A stretch of DNA of 64,000 nucleotides from Puniceicoccaceae bacterium (GTDB taxonomy: Bacteria; Verrucomicrobiota; Verrucomicrobiia; Opitutales; JAFGAQ01). The position numbers and the translations under genes were made by a program. The stretch spans positions 1,147,399 through 1,211,398 of the forward strand of contig JANQOQ010000008.1 in assembly GCA_028285755.1 (NCBI GenBank), in the 5' to 3' direction. Shown here piece by piece: positions 61,325 through 64,000 of the stretch; position 1 is the stretch's first letter; each line of letters opens with the position of its first letter. The notes beneath the pieces were generated by a model, which saw only the letters and a program-made list of their open reading frames with translations, was not told the origin of the DNA and searched no databases.

Positions 61325-62380
61325 ATGAAAATCAAACTGTCTTTCACCTTCCTGGTGGCAGGAGCGGCTCTGATTTTGAGCCTCCTTTTTAATGGTTGTG
61401 CACCCAGTAAACCGGAACTCCGCGTTTATAATTGGGTGGATTATTTCGATGAGGGCCTGATCGAAGAATTTGAGGATCAATACGGCTGCACGGTTATCAT
61501 GGACTACTTCGATTCCAATGAGTCGATGTATGCCAAGATTAAAGCAGGTGCAACGGGATATGATGTGATTTTTCCGACCAGCTACCAGGCGATCCTCATG
61601 TATGAGGAGGGTCTCATTGGTGAAATTGATCACTCGAAGATCCCGAATATTGGCAATATTGATCCCGTATATCTGGAAACCGCAGCGATCGATAAGGAGC
61701 TGGAATACAGTGTGCCTTACATGATTGGCACAACTGGCATCGGCTATAGCAGCACCGCTTTGCCGGATCTGGAGGAGAGTTGGGCGGTTTTGGCTTTGCC
61801 GGAAGTCAATAATCGTAGCACCCTGCTCAACGATGTGCGAGAGACCATCGGAGCCGCATTGGCATACCTCGGGTATAGTATCAACTCTACCAGTGAGGCA
61901 GAGATCGCCGAGGCTGCCGAAGTGGTGATTGGCTGGAAGCGCAACATTGCGAAATTTGAAAATGAGCAATACAAGCCCGGTCTGGCATCCGGTGAATTTA
62001 TCCTGGCTCATGGTTACAGTGGGGATGTTGCCCAAATCGTGGATGAAAACCCGGAAGCGGCCATTGAGTTTATGCTGCCGAAAGAAGGCTTTGTGGTCTG
62101 GTGTGATGACATGGTGATCCCCGTGGATGCGCCCAATGTGGAGCTTGCACATACCTTCATCAATTTCATGCTGGAGCCCGAAGTGGCTGCGCGGAACATG
62201 GAATACAACTACTATAAGGCTCCCAATGTGCCCGCTTATGAGCTTGTGCTGGATTTACTTGAAGATCCGATGGTATTTGTGCCTGATGAGCTGGCCACGA
62301 AGGGTGAGATCATTCGACCACTCGGCGAAGTCAATGCGATCTACAATAAGTATTGGGATCAGATCAAAGCGGCTCAGTAA
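61325..62380 (+). CDS. potD: Spermidine/putrescine-binding lipoprotein PotD
   Basis: A 351-residue substrate-binding protein. The N-terminus is a lipoprotein signal ending in LLFNGC, so it is tethered in the periplasm. LRVYNWVDYFDEGLIEEFE is the PotD opening, and YDVIFPTSYQAILMYEEGL and YSVPYMIGTTGIGYSS follow. Polyamine-binding aromatic and acidic residues are expected in the cleft (WVDYF, DYFDSNE, HGYSGD, WCDDM). It closes the potABCD unit, and a strong terminator lies 24 bases after the stop. Confidence 0.95.
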   Translation: MKIKLSFTFLVAGAALILSLLFNGCAPSKPELRVYNWVDYFDEGLIEEFEDQYGCTVIMDYFDSNESMYAKIKAGATGYDVIFPTSYQAILMYEEGLIGEIDHSKIPNIGNIDPVYLETAAIDKELEYSVPYMIGTTGIGYSSTALPDLEESWAVLALPEVNNRSTLLNDVRETIGAALAYLGYSINSTSEAEIAEAAEVVIGWKRNIAKFENEQYKPGLASGEFILAHGYSGDVAQIVDENPEAAIEFMLPKEGFVVWCDDMVIPVDAPNVELAHTFINFMLEPEVAARNMEYNYYKAPNVPAYELVLDLLEDPMVFVPDELATKGEIIRPLGEVNAIYNKYWDQIKAAQ

Positions 62381-62403
62381 CAAGCTCTAACAGCATCAAT
62401 TTA

Positions 62404-62431
62404 AAGGCCACGTTACTCCGTGGCCTTTTTT
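62404..62431 (+). terminator. Rho-independent terminator after potD
   Basis: A 9-bp stem AAGGCCACG/CGTGGCCTT (62404-62412 with 62419-62427) with a six-base loop and a T-run to 62431. It ends the potABCD transcript. The leftward gene at 62413 overlaps it with its 3' end. Confidence 0.9.
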
Positions 62432-63447
62432 GTTGTCAGACTCAAATTCCAGATACGCTCGGCTTTCGATGCGATGATATACAGGCTGGCAGCAAGGATA
62501 GCAAAGAACAGTGCCTTATGCGTGCCCTCCCAAAAGTATTCAAAGAAGCGCGTATAGAGATTGATGAACAGGAAGGTGAGGCCAAAGCCACGTAGGGTGC
62601 CGTCATCCACACGCAGACTGAAATAGATCGCCAAAACGCTGACCACTGCAAAACAAATGGACCAATAGAGCTGATCTATGTGGCTGACATCATTCCAACC
62701 GGTTTCATTCCCCCAGATGGATAGAATCCAAAGCGAGATAAACATCCAGAGCAGGCCAATGACTTTGGTGGGCCCGTAGAAATCGCCCCGTGATATATTC
62801 TTTTTAAAGGCATATGCCGCAAGAAAGGTGATCGCTCCCAGCAAAACAAATCGAAGCGGGTAATTCATACCCAGGAAGTAGCCACCTCCCCAATAGCCGG
62901 TGCTTGCACCAAACCATCCCCCGACATTCAGTAGGGCAAAGATCCAGATGAGCTTGGACTTTACGAGGTATGCGATTTCCAGGCTGATGATGCTAGGGAG
63001 CAGGAACCAGTAATGGTCGCGCACATAGTGCAATTCATAGTGATTGGCGATTAAACCGATCGAAGTGGTGAAGAGGATCACCCCAAAGAAGTGAATGGTT
63101 TCTGTAGAAAATACGCGTAGCGGGAACTTCTTTGCGTATTGCCAGCCTGAGTAGAAGAACCCAAGGGAAAGCAGCCCTACAAAGCCGCTCAGAATTAACT
63201 GGTTATCGGAAAAAAGCCCGATAATGGCCTTCATGATTCTGGCATCCTCAATCAGTGTAATAAATGAGATAAGGGTGCATATGATCGCGATTACGAAGCT
63301 GAAACGTGCGAGCCGCTTCCAGTCAAAGGAAAGGGGTTCGACATGCCCAACCATATGGTCCTTCTGCTCCTTCGATATGACGGACTCCTGTTCTAATTGT
63401 TCCAGGGTCTCGGTGAAAATTTGGTATTTTGATTTTTTTAGTTTCAT
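62413..63447 (-). CDS. Polytopic membrane protein (DUF2157-like)
   Basis: A 344-residue membrane protein. A soluble N-terminal helix pair (about 1-45, FTETLEQLEQESVISKEQ) precedes about nine or ten membrane segments. The layout, a short coiled region asking for 'L...G.I...Q', then many helices, resembles DUF2157/DUF4401-type predicted membrane proteins, but I am not sure of the family. The ATG at 63447 has GGAGG only two bases upstream; a TTG three codons earlier is also possible. It is downstream of the DUF2145-type gene on the same strand, with a hairpin at 63467-63489 between them. Confidence 0.75.
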   Translation of the reverse strand: MKLKKSKYQIFTETLEQLEQESVISKEQKDHMVGHVEPLSFDWKRLARFSFVIAIICTLISFITLIEDARIMKAIIGLFSDNQLILSGFVGLLSLGFFYSGWQYAKKFPLRVFSTETIHFFGVILFTTSIGLIANHYELHYVRDHYWFLLPSIISLEIAYLVKSKLIWIFALLNVGGWFGASTGYWGGGYFLGMNYPLRFVLLGAITFLAAYAFKKNISRGDFYGPTKVIGLLWMFISLWILSIWGNETGWNDVSHIDQLYWSICFAVVSVLAIYFSLRVDDGTLRGFGLTFLFINLYTRFFEYFWEGTHKALFFAILAASLYIIASKAERIWNLSLTTKKATE

Positions 63448-63466
63448 GGCCTCCAAAAGTTGCTAC

Positions 63467-63489
63467 CCCGATCCTCCAGGAGAATCGGG
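63467..63489 (-). other. Inverted repeat between the DUF2145 and membrane protein genes
   Basis: CCCGAT, C, CTCC (63467-63477) pairs with GGAG, A, ATCGGG (63479-63489), leaving one mismatch and a one-base centre. Read leftward it is followed by bases containing only TTTT further on, so it is a weak terminator or a leader or mRNA processing hairpin. Confidence 0.4.
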
Positions 63490-63505
63490 ATAGAGTTATC
63501 ACACT

Positions 63506-64000
63506 TTACATCGTTATCTCAATGAAATCTTCGACTATTCCCTGTTCACGCATGTAGTCGCGCACACTCCCGAAGGTAGCGGTGTAGATATTGTTGCTTG
63601 CCTGATCATCAAGGGTTGCTCCTTCCATGAAACCGATACCTATTTCCTGAAAGAGGCTGAGCTTCATAATGTGAGCGTCGTATGTATCCTGGATGGTATT
63701 GTTGACTTCTTGGGCATTGGTGGTCTGTAGTTTTGCGGCTACTACGACCTCAAGGGTGTGGGATACACAGTTGTCAAAATCGTCATTATAGGGATTTGCG
63801 ATCAGATTGTAATTTTCATTGTGCAGTTCCGAATAAAACGGGGAGCGCAGCACCTTGAGCATCTCACGCTGGATTTTCTCATTCGGAATGATGATTCCGA
63901 TTTTGGGCTCAGCTATGCCTGCACACATGTCATATACGAAATCCTGAACCAGGTGGCTGCGGTTCTTACGACCTCCAGCACCCTGATAGAGATTATACAC
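63506..64000 (-). CDS. DUF2145 family protein, C-terminal part (cut by window edge)
   Basis: The last 164 or so residues of a leftward protein whose 5' end lies beyond base 64000; the first codon shown, a GTG, is internal. YNLYQGAGGRKNRSHLVQDFVYD, IIIPNEKIQREMLKVLRSPF and LHNENYNLIANPYNDDFDNCVSHTLEVVVAAK match my memory of DUF2145, in which a conserved N-C-x3-L region sits in a peptidase-like fold. The function of the family is not established. The membrane protein gene follows by 58 bases. Confidence 0.75.
   Translation of the reverse strand: MYNLYQGAGGRKNRSHLVQDFVYDMCAGIAEPKIGIIIPNEKIQREMLKVLRSPFYSELHNENYNLIANPYNDDFDNCVSHTLEVVVAAKLQTTNAQEVNNTIQDTYDAHIMKLSLFQEIGIGFMEGATLDDQASNNIYTATFGSVRDYMREQGIVEDFIEITM

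Noticed and set aside
61268-62152. 294-residue leftward frame opposite potD
   Set aside because: It is antisense to a well-defined PotD; a shadow of codon bias.
1-64000. CRISPR arrays, insertion sequences, rRNA or prophage genes
   Set aside because: I read for regular spacers, terminal inverted repeats, transposases and phage structural genes and found none.

Overview
The window looks like chromosomal DNA of a marine Verrucomicrobiota bacterium, most likely class Opitutia (Coraliomargarita/Puniceicoccus-like). This is inferred from gene content, not from a marker gene. The content includes five secreted S1-type sulfatases, a DUF1080 protein, a CE15-type esterase, an exported nucleoside hydrolase and an outer-membrane DUF481 protein. 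It also includes a Rho factor with a long disordered N-terminus and a PilT ATPase. Many genes lack a clear Shine-Dalgarno sequence. No phage, transposon, CRISPR array or defence island is visible.

Layout. 1-2840: N-terminus of a leftward ABC-2-type ATPase, then an unrecognised gene coupled to a Tat-exported sulfatase, then a small leftward membrane ORF. 2904-5711: gamma-carbonic-anhydrase-like protein, CheX-like phosphatase, and a convergent E2 acyltransferase whose lipoyl domain lacks the lipoyl lysine. 5914-7937: FkbM methyltransferase and GT4 glycosyltransferase, AT-richer than the surroundings. 8033-15532: GH38-like protein with an altered metal site, then coaE, rho, pilT, a STAS protein and a XerC/D recombinase. 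15559-17139: polytopic membrane protein. 17120-20898: leftward pyrH, frr, proB and dgt. 21015-21088: tRNA-Gln(UUG).

21118-27327: leftward polysaccharide cluster with a purple acid phosphatase, two sulfatases, a CE15-type esterase and a DUF1080 hydrolase. 27452-28253: ArsR regulator and SRPBCC protein, with a palindrome upstream. 28360-35285: exported nucleoside hydrolase, YHS protein, DUF3147 protein, sulfatase, galactokinase and a Na+/sugar symporter. 35422-43854: envelope block with a DUF481 barrel, an octaheme c-type lipoprotein with TPRs, a secreted protein, a Calx-beta protein and a second barrel-like protein. 43917-46452: MntR-like regulator, a membrane protein, and leftward cysS and yidD. 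46699-49744: DUF2721 protein, thioredoxin-like protein, sulfatase and a hypothetical protein. 49815-54479: metH and a FetB-like permease. 54559-57382: SDR and HxlR divergent pair, and an AAE-family antiporter. 57503-62380: DAHP synthase followed by potABCD. 62413-64000: membrane protein and a DUF2145 protein cut by the window edge.

How it fits together. The sulfatases, esterase, DUF1080 hydrolase, symporter and galactokinase suggest use of sulfated, galactose- and uronate-containing algal polysaccharides. Sulfate and ester groups would be removed outside the cytoplasm, and free sugar imported and phosphorylated. Five sulfatases are spread over four places rather than one locus. The strongest oddities are two enzymes whose folds are intact but whose defining catalytic or prosthetic-group residues are replaced (E2 at 5711, GH38 at 8033). 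The octaheme/Calx-beta envelope block is the best candidate for an undescribed multi-gene system. There is no gene-free stretch over 300 bases.
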